From Actinomadura pelletieri DSM 43383 (GTDB lineage Bacteria > Actinomycetota > Actinomycetes > Streptosporangiales > Streptosporangiaceae): a stretch of DNA of 64,000 bases. The position numbers and the translations under genes were made by a program. This document shows positions 37,501 through 43,765 of this stretch, in pieces. The notes under the pieces are model-generated. The model was not told where the DNA came from, searched no databases, and worked only from the letters and a program-made list of their open reading frames with translations. The stretch lies in assembly GCF_003634705.1 (NCBI RefSeq), contig NZ_RBWU01000002.1:434001-498000 (forward strand). Direction: 5' to 3'. Numbering within the stretch: the first letter of the stretch is position 1; every line of letters starts with the position of its first letter.

Positions 37501-38569
37501 GAAGCGGCTGGAACCGATCCGCGGGTTCGCCGCCGGTGGTGTCCTGCCCGGGTACGCGCCTGGCCGTGACCGGCTCCTCGCCGCAGTGTCGCCGGGCGAG
37601 TCGATCTTCCGGCCGGAGTTCACCAAAGCGGTCGGGGAGAAGTTCGTGACCGGCGCGAACGCCGCCGCCCGCTCCGGTGGCGTGTCCGGTGTTGTCCGTT
37701 ACCTGGGCATGGCCGGTGACCCCGGTATGCCGCCCGGGTTCGCCGGGCACTTCAAGTTCGGCGGAATCGTCGGCGGGTTCCTCAAAGCGGCCAAGGGCTG
37801 GTTCGCCGGTGGGCTGGTGAAGGTCGCGACCAAGGCGTTCAACCCGCTGGTCGCGTCCGCGCAGAAAGCGATCGGCGGAACCGGGTTCGGTGACCTCGCC
37901 GTCAACGCCGTCCGCGGACTCACCGCCCGCATCCTCGGCTACTTCAAGCCGCTGGAGTCGAAGATCGGGGGCGGTTCCAACGCCGTGGTGCGAGCCGCGC
38001 GAACACAGCTCGGCGTGCCGTACGTGTGGGGCGGAACATCGTGGAACCACGGCCTGGACTGCTCCGGTCTCACCTCACAGGCGTGGCTGCGCGGGGCCCG
38101 CAAATGGATCGGGCGGACCACCTACGCGCAGTACCCGGCATCGCGGCATATCGAGGGGCCACGCCCGGCCGCTCTCGGGTTTCCGCACATGGGGCACGTG
38201 GTGTTGGCGTCCAAACCCGGGCACATCATCGAGGCCCCGTACACCGGCGCGCGGGTTCGTGAGGTTCCGATCAGCCGACACTACGAATGGCGGTGGCCGA
38301 ACGCTGCCGCCGGGTTGAAGTTCGACACCGGCGGGTGGCTGCCCACCGGTACCTCGCTGGTCTACAACGGCACCGGCGCACCCGAACCAGTCTTGACGAA
38401 CGCGCAACTCGCCGCACTCGGAAACGGGTCCTCGGGCGGGACAGTGACCGAGTACCACGCCCACCTGGACGGCATGACGAGGGCCGCGTACGAGCAGCAG
38501 GTACGGGCGGCGTTCACCGCGATGCAGGTTCAGGCCGCACAACGAGACAGGACGGGTCGGCGTCGATGA
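34586..38569 (+). CDS. Tape-measure-like tail protein with C-terminal NlpC/P60 peptidoglycan hydrolase domain
   Basis: 1,327 residues from GTG 34586 (GAAGGG upstream; GTG 34577 is possible). The start VAVEVGAAFITVRPSLVGFHRAV matches siphophage tape-measure N-termini. RLDGR-type repeats are at about 75-115, a long Gln/Arg/Ala coiled coil at about 222-437, several hydrophobic stretches at about 555-870, and Gly-rich FAAGGVLPGY at about 980. An NlpC/P60 domain lies at about 1130-1240, with catalytic Cys near 1158 (GLDCSGLTSQAW) and His near 1204 (MGHVVLAS). Such proteins set tail length and open the wall during DNA entry. Here it has no accompanying tail, head or packaging genes. Confidence 0.85.
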   Translation: MAVEVGAAFITVRPSLVGFHRAVERDLRGMAPRLVRIGEEWGRSLQRGINAGLEPVPVRLDTGQTARQLVTLNRSLDRLDGRAVKVEVKVDVAGSMAELAQLVQVLDRLDGRRINININADAAAALASLLLVDRELSRVDGQRAHAGVDVDVGGALASLFTLRTAMLAVGTLGGPQLAAVGAGIVGLAGPLAGAAAGFGGLAAVAVPAISHVRESLEQEAQASKASGAASQQASQQAFAAASARQQLSAAVRNAAFAHRQALEQVRSAELQVADAQRQAQRAQDDLNRARGEARRQLQDLANNLADARLDERQAAFDVADAEKELARLRADPKATKDQLARQQLAVDRAKQQQKEQHLTLVRLVQDERAARKAGVEGSDQVRAARDRLHEANRRIGESERALSNARANVARVDQQSADQIASARRALAQASQRASTATGGLTGQLVKLTPLERQLAVAWKGLTGAFNEWARALQPAVLPLLIKGIGLLRGLLPTLTPIVLSAAKAVDGLLDSLAAGLKSPFFQQFAADLARWAGPAITLFGQITGNLIIAVAGIARAFAPIGFAFLNLINRMTAAFASFAVGLTSNPAFQRFSAVMIQALDNIVRGWSQLGPLVAPILGGLLTLLFKVGVAIQDTFRPLFAALLPVLGVVVGAVSRVVVALVPAITAIGRFLASLVSGLLPLVGPIIDAVGTALAELAGQLTQALQQAMPSLQQLVMAVGSLLPALKPLIPLIPQLLGALLPLLPLVAQLSATMATSLVPVLRLMANITSKVIVAAFSALIFAVKGVVAYLKILGGALNLYFKAWGVIIQAAGAVALWLWEHAVRPAFRFIATLAKWLYSIVAFVVIAPLIIQFKVLAAIVTWLWKNVFGPGLRRIVADFRDMWAKAKPIINALGTGIRWVWRTFVQPAFDAMGLAVRKLSPHFRNAVDAIRREWDKLRAAAKGPVSFVVNTIFNSGLVKIWDAVAKLVPGMKRLEPIRGFAAGGVLPGYAPGRDRLLAAVSPGESIFRPEFTKAVGEKFVTGANAAARSGGVSGVVRYLGMAGDPGMPPGFAGHFKFGGIVGGFLKAAKGWFAGGLVKVATKAFNPLVASAQKAIGGTGFGDLAVNAVRGLTARILGYFKPLESKIGGGSNAVVRAARTQLGVPYVWGGTSWNHGLDCSGLTSQAWLRGARKWIGRTTYAQYPASRHIEGPRPAALGFPHMGHVVLASKPGHIIEAPYTGARVREVPISRHYEWRWPNAAAGLKFDTGGWLPTGTSLVYNGTGAPEPVLTNAQLAALGNGSSGGTVTEYHAHLDGMTRAAYEQQVRAAFTAMQVQAAQRDRTGRRR

Positions 38570-38759
38570 AGCGCCGGGCGACGTCCACGGGGTCAGGGTC
38601 GCCCGGTACGAACGTCCGCTTGACGCGCCCGAACGCGTGGCCACGCCACCAACCCGGGTGCCCGTCGACGGAGTAGAACGCGGCGACGACCGGGCCGCCG
38701 GTCTCGGCGATGATCCATATGCCGTTCTTGCCGTACAGCTCGTAGCGGCCGTCAGACAT
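38514..38759 (-). CDS. Small GWWRG-motif protein, element copy
   Basis: 81 residues beginning MSDGRYELYGKNGIW. Beta-rich with Trp/Gly: AAFYSVDGHPGWWRGHAFGRVKRTF and DPVDVARRFIDAD. It strongly resembles the 68-residue product at 45650-45856 outside the element (YYRLDDEPGWWRGTVHGRVRRLF, PLEVATRF). Its 3' end overlaps the end of the tape-measure gene, tail to tail, by 56 bp, and its start overlaps the preceding gene by 8 bp. Function unknown; the pair with its upstream neighbour recurs outside the element. Confidence 0.65.
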   Translation of the reverse strand: MSDGRYELYGKNGIWIIAETGGPVVAAFYSVDGHPGWWRGHAFGRVKRTFVPGDPDPVDVARRFIDADPSCLVVRPEPASR

Positions 38760-39036
38760 GGGGGCCGCCGTCCGGGTCGCCGCAGCGCCAGGCCCGGCCC
38801 GGTTCGGCCATGCGGGAGGCGAGTTCCTCGGCCGCCTCCCGCAGCGTCGCCGTGATCCTCGCGGCGGTGCACGCCCAGAACAGGTCTCGCCAGTCGGCGG
38901 CTGCAAGCCGTAGGTCGGGGTCGCGTTTGTGGACGGCGACCCAACTCCCGTCCTCCTCCAAGTAGAGGGTGAACTCGGGTATCTGACGTTCGGGCGCGTG
39001 GACGAGCCGCGGTTCCCGTGCCGGGGAAGTATTCAC
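38752..39036 (-). CDS. Small protein preceding the GWWRG gene
   Basis: 94 residues, MNTSPAREPRLVHAPERQIP then LYLEEDGSWVAVHKRDPDLRLAAADWRDLFWACTAARI and a helical Glu/Arg tail. The central W(V/W)A strand and following helix recall the small proteins at 45229-45653. It is divergent from the GntR gene at 39120 and coupled to the GWWRG gene. No function recognised. Confidence 0.55.
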   Translation of the reverse strand: MNTSPAREPRLVHAPERQIPEFTLYLEEDGSWVAVHKRDPDLRLAAADWRDLFWACTAARITATLREAAEELASRMAEPGRAWRCGDPDGGPHV

Positions 39037-39059
39037 GCCGTCACCGTATGCTGCTATGT

Positions 39060-39077
39060 AAGGCCATGCATAGCCTT
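39060..39077. promoter_or_regulatory. Palindrome between the divergent GntR gene and small-protein operon
   Basis: AAGGC-CATGCATA-GCCTT, flanked by CTATG on each side, in an 83-bp divergent promoter region. It is AT-rich relative to its surroundings and is a good candidate GntR operator. Confidence 0.5.
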
Positions 39078-39119
39078 CTATGAGTTTGTGCAGGTGGGGA
39101 TAGCCCTACGTTCCGGGTC

Positions 39120-39422
39120 ATGGCCGATCCACCGCCGCCGTTCGACCCCGACCAGGACGGACCCACGTACACCTATGTGCGGGTCGCCGACCACATCGCC
39201 GCGCGTATCGCCGCTGGTGAGCTGCGACCGGGTGCGCGGCTGCCCGCGGAACGGGACCTCGCCACCGAGTACGGCGTCGCCTATCTCACGATCCGCCGGG
39301 CCGCGCAGGAACTCCGTGAGCGTGGCTTGGTCATGACGGTCGTCGGTCGTGGAACGTACATCGCCGAGAACGCCCTGGAGGCCCTCGCCGGCGACGACGG
39401 CCAGGACGACGCCGAGGAGTAG
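39120..39422 (+). CDS. Short GntR-family regulator
   Basis: 100 residues with only the winged helix-turn-helix: YTYVRVADHIAARIAAGELRPGARLPAERDLATEYGVAYLTIRRAAQELRERGLVMTVVGRGTYIAE. The effector domain is absent, as in KorSA-like regulators of actinomycete integrative plasmids. An acidic C-terminal tail closes the protein. It probably controls the divergent small-protein pair and itself, and perhaps the downstream palindrome-rich region. Confidence 0.85.
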   Translation: MADPPPPFDPDQDGPTYTYVRVADHIAARIAAGELRPGARLPAERDLATEYGVAYLTIRRAAQELRERGLVMTVVGRGTYIAENALEALAGDDGQDDAEE

Positions 39423-39960
39423 CGGCCTCACGCGCGTGTACGTGTGCGCGTGTACGTGCGTACGTGTCCGTGTGCACTCGCGCGTTGGGCCGCCCCCAGG
39501 CCGGACACATGCCAGAGCGGCGACGCTTAGCCCCGGCACGGGTTCGCGTCGCCGCTCTGGTCGCCCACGATGCCACACCCACCGCGACCGGAACCCTCTC
39601 AGCGGCCCGCACAGGCCCGTTCCAGCCCTCCCTAGACACGTGAGTCCAACCCCGCCCTACTGTGCAGTCACGCGGGCGCTGACGGTCGGGAAAGTGCACA
39701 ATCCTCGCGCGTGCACACGCGTGGGCGCGTCTTGGGGGCCGCATCGGGGTCTCGCCGCCGAACTGTGCACTGTGCAGTGCACAGTTAGCCCAACCGGATT
39801 CCGGATGCGACCGGCCGCACTCTTGGGCCTTGACTGTGCGGACTTTCGGGCTACTCTCGCGCGCACGTGCGCGCGGCTGCGCGTTGGGACTCGACAACCG
39901 TGGCCTCTCGACTGTGCGGTCCGCACAGTGCGGACTATGCGGTCCCCCGGCCGACCAGGA
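39423..39960. other. Noncoding, palindrome-rich region of the element (possible replication or transfer origin)
   Basis: About 540 bp with no credible gene. It contains an alternating purine-pyrimidine tract (CGCGTGTACGTGTGCGCGTG and similar, 39430-39480), a perfect palindrome with 11-bp arms (ACTGTGCACTG-TG-CAGTGCACAGT, about 39765-39788), another with 9-bp arms (ACTGTGCGG-T-CCGCACAGT, about 39911-39929), and further isolated ACTGTGC copies near 39659 and 39832. Repeated CTGTGC units around symmetrical sites resemble an origin or multi-operator region. Confidence 0.55.
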
Positions 39961-39983
39961 ATTCGGGCCTCCCCACACATGTG

Positions 39984-40022
39984 GAAGCCCCGCCCGGTCA
40001 GGCGACCGGGCAGGGCCTCTTA
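39984..40022. terminator. Stem-loop at the end of the leftward operon
   Basis: GCCCGGT at 39992-39998 pairs with ACCGGGC at 40005-40011, with outer partial pairing. It lies 13 bp after the last stop codon of the leftward operon. Confidence 0.6.
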
Positions 40023-40034
40023 ACACTCCGGCGC

Positions 40035-40262
40035 TCAGGTCGGGTAAGTGAGGATCACCTCATCCGAGCCGTGTCGCCAGACCTGCAGCCGGTAGTCCTC
40101 CGGGCGCGGCGACTTGGTGTCCCAGTCCCGGTGGATCACCTCGCCGAAGAATGTGGCGATGTCGTCCGGGTTGCTCGTGTCGAGGCTTGTCGAGATCCGC
40201 TCACCTACGGCGACGCCGTTCTTGCGGTAGAGCTGGAAGTCGACCAGTTCTCGTTTGGCCAT
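40035..40262 (-). CDS. Small hypothetical protein
   Basis: 75 residues, MAKRELVDFQLYRKNGVAVGERISTSLDTSNPD onward, with a C-terminal DYRLQVWRHGSDEVILTY strand. AGAGAGGC precedes the ATG. It is last in the leftward operon, 29 bp after the DUF2637-like gene. No domain recognised. Confidence 0.6.
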   Translation of the reverse strand: MAKRELVDFQLYRKNGVAVGERISTSLDTSNPDDIATFFGEVIHRDWDTKSPRPEDYRLQVWRHGSDEVILTYPT

Positions 40263-40291
40263 GCCTTGCCTCTCTTTCGTGGTTGGTTGTG

Positions 40292-41065
40292 TCAGGTTCC
40301 GCTGAGGGCCTCGTGGACCTGGACGGCGCGCGGGTACCCGACCTTGCACTGTCGGCGGATCGCCCGGATGGAGGGGACGCGACCGGCCGCGAGGTCATCG
40401 GCGAACCGTTCCCGAGCGGTCGCGACCGCCGCCGCCACCTCGGGATCGGTGGTCACGGCCTCACGCTCCGTCGACTCGGACTGTCGCAGATCTGCGACAG
40501 TCGTCGGCTCGGTGCCGTCGAACCAGCGATCGAGCGCGGTACCGGTCGCGACCGGGTCGGCGGGTGCCGGGGGAGCGGTCGCGAGGTCGTCCCACAGTTC
40601 GATCCCGACCGGCCGGTCATCCGACCACGGCTCGTCGAGATCGCTGAAAGCCATGTCGTCCTTAACATCGCTTTCAGCCCCGCGACCGCGTTTGATCTCA
40701 CCGATCACCAAATGGAAGCAACCGGCCGCGACCACCGCGGGCCACCCCGCGACCACCGACCCCGCCCAGCCATGCTCGATCCCGTGCGCCACGTTCCCGG
40801 CGAGCGTCGCGCCGATCCCCGCGAGCAGCATCAGCCACGCCAGGACCGGCGGTCGCGACCGGTGCCGCGCCGCGTTCACGATCACGAGACTGGTCGCGAG
40901 GATCAGCCCGTCGACCGTGACCGGCAGGACTACAGCGGTCGCGCCGCTCTCGCCCTTGGAGTCGGCGAGGTCGTACAGATGCTTGTAGGACACACCGATC
41001 GCGATCAGGGTCACGACGCCGAGCGAGACCACCAGGCCCGCCCGGATCACCCGATCCCCGTTCAC
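40292..41065 (-). CDS. DUF2637-like membrane protein
   Basis: 257 residues. Four hydrophobic segments lie in the first 125 residues (AGLVVSLGVVTLIAIGVSY; AVVLPVTVDGLILATSLVIV; VLAWLMLLAGIGATLAGNVAHG; SVVAGWPAVVAAGCFHLVIGEI), with HGIEHGW between the last two, the pattern of DUF2637 proteins encoded by actinomycete integrative and conjugative plasmids. The cytoplasmic C-terminal part ends in a helix-turn-helix-like region (IRAIRRQCKVGYPRAVQVHEAL). Spread or regulatory roles have been proposed for relatives; here no TraB/FtsK partner is visible. The start overlaps the upstream gene by 4 bp. Confidence 0.75.
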   Translation of the reverse strand: MNGDRVIRAGLVVSLGVVTLIAIGVSYKHLYDLADSKGESGATAVVLPVTVDGLILATSLVIVNAARHRSRPPVLAWLMLLAGIGATLAGNVAHGIEHGWAGSVVAGWPAVVAAGCFHLVIGEIKRGRGAESDVKDDMAFSDLDEPWSDDRPVGIELWDDLATAPPAPADPVATGTALDRWFDGTEPTTVADLRQSESTEREAVTTDPEVAAAVATARERFADDLAAGRVPSIRAIRRQCKVGYPRAVQVHEALSGT

Positions 41066-41418
41066 GACCGGGCCGCCTTCACCGCGTCCAGGATCCCGTT
41101 TGCGAACGATTCCGCCTCGCCGAGCGTCATGGTCCGGCTCTGGGTGTTCCCCTCCGTGTCGACGTACCAGAGCAGCAGACGCGGTTCGGTTTCCCGGTAC
41201 CCCTGCTGCACACTGATGTCGAGCCGGATCGGCACTCCGTAGGCTTCGCGGGTCTGCGGGTGCTCGACGTACCGCGCTTCCTCCAGCGACAGTGTGACCG
41301 TCCCGGACGTGCCCTCATGCACACGATCCTCGACGGGGTCGACGTCAAGGTGCTCCACCACGCACCAGGCCGGGCACGGCTCGGTCAGCCAGAACGGGCG
41401 CTCGTCGTTGATCGTCAT
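41062..41418 (-). CDS. Hypothetical protein with CPAWC motif (DUF6907-like)
   Basis: 118 residues. CPAWCVVEHLDVDPVEDRVHEG at the N-terminus, then alternating strands (TVTLSLEEARY; IRLDISVQQGY; RLLLWYVDTEGN) and a final helix (LGEAESFANGILDAVKAA). The CPxWC-H-D pattern is common among small actinomycete element proteins filed, as I recall, under DUF6907. Overlaps both neighbours by 4 bp. Confidence 0.6.
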   Translation of the reverse strand: MTINDERPFWLTEPCPAWCVVEHLDVDPVEDRVHEGTSGTVTLSLEEARYVEHPQTREAYGVPIRLDISVQQGYRETEPRLLLWYVDTEGNTQSRTMTLGEAESFANGILDAVKAARS

Positions 41419-41891
41419 CGCTTGCTCCCCTCGCCGATCGTGCGCGCGAACTTCACCGCGTTGTCGAGCGCATCGGCGAACCGGTCGTGACCGACCGCAC
41501 GCAGACCCGACGCGACCGCCGCAGCGTCACCGACCTTGAGGAACACCCGCGTGGACCGCTCAAGGTCGCTGGGGGAGACGTCGAGGATCACCCGCGGTTC
41601 CCGGTCCCGGTTGTCGTAGGCGCCCGCGCACCCACCGAGGTACCACGGCTGCGCGGGGTCGGCCTTCCACTGCCCCACGGCCACCTCCACAAGGTCGCCG
41701 CTCGACTCCCGCAGCGCCGACGCGATGTAGCGGCCATGGGCATCACCGAGCGCACCCGGCGCCAACGGGCCGCACGGACCGCCGCACCACTCGAACCGGT
41801 CACACCCGCCCGGCACATCGAGGTTGGCGAACTCCCAGGAGACGTCGCCCTGCGTGGACCGGGTGAACCGGTCAAGCGGAGTCGCGGTCAT
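41415..41891 (-). CDS. Hypothetical Cys/Trp-containing protein
   Basis: 158 residues from ATG 41891. CDRFEWCGGPCGPL near residue 30, VEVAVGQWKADPAQPWYLGGC in the middle, RVILDVSPSDLERSTRVFLKVGDAAAVASGLRAVG and a C-terminal helix. Its layout (Cys motif, Trp strand, C-terminal helix) parallels the following gene, so the two may be distant paralogues. Coupled by 4-bp overlaps at both ends. Confidence 0.55.
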   Translation of the reverse strand: MTATPLDRFTRSTQGDVSWEFANLDVPGGCDRFEWCGGPCGPLAPGALGDAHGRYIASALRESSGDLVEVAVGQWKADPAQPWYLGGCAGAYDNRDREPRVILDVSPSDLERSTRVFLKVGDAAAVASGLRAVGHDRFADALDNAVKFARTIGEGSKR

Positions 41892-42223
41892 GACCGGTCC
41901 TCCCCCACGCCGGGCCGGTAGTCCAGGGACACGGCCTCCGCCCACGTGGCGCCCGCCGCGCAACGCCGCCGGGCCTCCTTGTTGGTGACGTAGCCGATCG
42001 GCGGGTGTTCGGCGAGCTTCTCCTCCAAGGTCTGTGCGGCGTCGTGGACGTCCGGGCACGCCGAACCGAGCAGCGTCTCCAGCGTGAACTGCAGGTGCGC
42101 GACCCGGGACAGCAGGATCCGGGTACGGGTCTGGTCGTGCGCGGCGGTCGCCGCGTGCGGGATGACGATCGCGTTGAGGACCGCGAGGACCAGCTCGTTG
42201 GTTTCGTGGCTGAGTTCGGTCAC
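41888..42223 (-). CDS. Hypothetical helical protein
   Basis: 111 residues, largely helical: ETNELVLAVLNAIVIPHAATAAHDQTRTRILLSRVAHLQFTLETLL, then a C-terminal IGYVTNKEARRRCAAGATWAEAVSLDY. No recognised domain. Overlaps both neighbours by 4 bp. Confidence 0.6.
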   Translation of the reverse strand: MTELSHETNELVLAVLNAIVIPHAATAAHDQTRTRILLSRVAHLQFTLETLLGSACPDVHDAAQTLEEKLAEHPPIGYVTNKEARRRCAAGATWAEAVSLDYRPGVGEDRS

Positions 42224-42630
42224 GCCGGGGCCTCCGCCCTGACGGCGACCGCGTCGGCGATCTCGTCCAGGTCGACCTCGGACTTTATCCAGGCGTCGTA
42301 CTGCTCACGCGTCCAGGCCGGTGCCGAGGCGACCTCCGCCCGCTTGATCGCGGCGACCAACGGGTCACCGTCCGTCCGCGTGCACTCGGACGCGGGGGGC
42401 AGCTGCTCGGGACGCTGGTAGGCCATGCCGGAGATCGCCACCCCGGCGAACTCGCCGCCCTGCATGATGTTGCTGACGTTCATCGTGACCGACTCGGAAC
42501 CGCCGATCAGGCCGTGCGCGACCAGGACACCAATCAGGTCCTCGCGCAGATCGTTCCGCTGGTCTCGGGTGAGTCCGTTCGTGGTGTTGCTCGTCTCGGC
42601 CATCAGGCCGTTCGTGGGAAGATCTCCCAT
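42220..42630 (-). CDS. Hypothetical protein, first gene of the leftward operon
   Basis: 136 residues from ATG 42630; an internal ATG at 42603 is the alternative. RDQRNDLREDLIGVLVAHGLIGGSESVTMNVSNIMQGGEFAGVAI is followed by an acidic helix tail. No domain recognised. Its stop overlaps the next start by 4 bp. The upstream 42631-42915 region, up to attR, carries no gene and must hold the operon promoter. Confidence 0.6.
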   Translation of the reverse strand: MGDLPTNGLMAETSNTTNGLTRDQRNDLREDLIGVLVAHGLIGGSESVTMNVSNIMQGGEFAGVAISGMAYQRPEQLPPASECTRTDGDPLVAAIKRAEVASAPAWTREQYDAWIKSEVDLDEIADAVAVRAEAPA

Positions 42631-42878
42631 GGGTCGGAAGCTCCGTTTCCGATCAAGGGTCCGGCCGGTGCTTTGATCACCGCGTCCGGGCCCGCCTTAT
42701 GTTTGGGATGGCTGCGGGCGTTCGAGATGGATCACGAACGCTGCGCCTTGATCGGGGGAGCGCGGGCGGGCGCGTCCGACACGCCTCTTTTACACCCGGA
42801 ATATGGCTTAGGACAGCCAATGATATTCAGCGTCACCCAACGGTTGTGGGGTGCCGAAATACAGGTCAGGGCAACCTT

Positions 42879-42908
42879 GGCCAACGACGGCCAACGACGG
42901 CCAACAGC
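42879..42908. repeat. Three tandem 10-bp repeats at the right end of the element
   Basis: GGCCAACGAC at 42879-42888 and 42889-42898, then GGCCAACAGC at 42899-42908, ending 7 bp before attR. Likely accessory or arm-type sites for integrase or excisionase. Confidence 0.55.
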
Positions 42909-42915
42909 AGCGTTG

Positions 42916-42948
42916 GAAGGACGCGGGTTCGATTCCCGCCACCTCCAC
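42916..42948 (+). repeat. attR: 33-bp copy of the tmRNA 3' end
   Basis: Identical to 27742-27774 and followed by TCGG instead of GGCA. Only the T-arm and acceptor strand are present, so it is not a functional tmRNA. Confidence 0.93.
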
Positions 42949-42968
42949 TCGGACCTGGGGCCAGCGTG

Positions 42969-43275
42969 GTCAGCGACTTCGTCGCTTTCCCCGCCGGCCC
43001 TTCGTCATTTCATCCGGGGGGCGCCCCCCGGACCCCCGATGCGGGGGCTCCGCCCCCACACCCCCAGCCGGTGCGGGTTGTCGGTTGGGTACCTGCAGTG
43101 CCCACCGCGGCCTTGGACGTCAGCGACTTCGTCGCTTTCCGCATTGGACATGCCCATCCGGGGCGACCCTGGCCCCCCGATGTGGGAACTCGGCCCCCAC
43201 GCCCCCTGCCGGTGCGGGTTGTCGGTTGGGTACCTGCAGTGCCCACCGCGGCACAGAGCGTCAGCGACTCCTACG
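42969..43275. repeat. Tandem repeats of about 150 bp beyond attR
   Basis: Copies start at 42969, 43119 and (partial) 43260 with GTCAGCGAC. Each full copy ends with an almost invariant block, GGTGCGGGTTGTCGGTTGGG through CTGCAGTGCCCACCGCGG. The centres diverge. No gene is seen in 42949-43450. Confidence 0.85.
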
Positions 43276-43450
43276 CCGGTCGACCCCTGGGGAAGGACTG
43301 GCGCCCTGTCTCCCTCGTCGTGAGGGTGGCGGGGCACCGGTGCATCGCAGGGTTCAGCCTACGCCTAGCCCGGACGGTCCGCAGGGAGAACCTCGACGCC
43401 GATCGCGAGGACGCCAAGCCCCTCCCTTTCCGGCTGGTGGATGCCGCGGA

Positions 43451-43765
43451 TCACGCGGAGGAGTTCCGTTCGGAGGCCCGCGACTCGACGTATTGACGCT
43501 GTGCCTCCGCAGCCGCTGCCACACACTCGGCGGGATCGAGACCCAGGTCCGATGCCCAGCGCACGCCAGAGAGGATCAGGTTGCCGAGTTCCCGGCCGAG
43601 ATCCGCCCGGTCTCCGCCGCCTTCAAGCTCGTCGCGGGCGACGCGGGCAATGTCACCGGTGACGGTGCACGCCGCAACGGCAACGTGCGGCAACTCCATG
43701 GAGGGCTGATCGGCCCAGATTCGCCGACCCAACGTCAGCAGGTCTGAGATGCGCGGGTCTTCCAA
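43451..43765 (-). CDS. MazG-like (all-alpha NTP pyrophosphatase fold) protein
   Basis: 104 residues: MEDPRISDLLTLGRRIWADQP, VTGDIARVARDELEGGGDRADLGRELGNLILSGVRWASDLGLDPAECVAAAAEAQRQYV. The DELE...GRELGNL pattern and the following LGLDPxECVxxAxEA helix resemble the MazG/dUTPase-2 fold, whose acidic residues bind Mg2+ and cleave nucleoside triphosphates. ExxE is incomplete, so activity is uncertain. It overlaps the 3' end of the XRE gene by 31 bp on the same strand. Confidence 0.55.
   Translation of the reverse strand: MEDPRISDLLTLGRRIWADQPSMELPHVAVAACTVTGDIARVARDELEGGGDRADLGRELGNLILSGVRWASDLGLDPAECVAAAAEAQRQYVESRASERNSSA

Larger units (their letters stand above)
27742..42948. mobile_element. 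15.2-kb integrated element in the ssrA gene
   Basis: Bounded by a perfect 33-bp direct repeat of the tmRNA 3' end (27742-27774 and 42916-42948). A tyrosine integrase lies against the left repeat, beside a repressor and an excisionase-like gene. The interior holds a rightward arm (29.6-38.6 kb) and a leftward arm (42.6-40.0 kb), plus the oppositely oriented pair at 38.5-39.0 kb. Hallmarks of phage (HNH, tape-measure-like protein) and of integrative plasmids (PrimPol, DUF2637-like membrane protein, GntR regulator) are mixed. No head, packaging, tail-tube or conjugation genes are seen. Best described as an unclassified satellite-like or decayed integrative element. Confidence 0.92.

Noticed and set aside
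36449..38050. Long minus-strand frame opposite the tape-measure-like gene, His/Arg/Gln-rich
   Set aside because: Antisense of the coiled-coil and hydrophobic regions; no domain, and the plus strand has continuous tape-measure and NlpC/P60 sequence.
27742..42948. Classification as a conjugative AICE
   Set aside because: DUF2637-like, GntR and PrimPol genes suggest it, but no FtsK/TraB translocase, relaxase or RepSA-type initiator is visible.
27742..42948. Classification as a complete prophage
   Set aside because: No terminase, portal, capsid, tail tube, holin or distal tail genes found beside the single tape-measure-like gene.
42916..42948. A second tmRNA or tRNA gene at the right end
   Set aside because: Only the 3' T-arm and acceptor strand are present; there is no 5' partner, so it is the attR copy.
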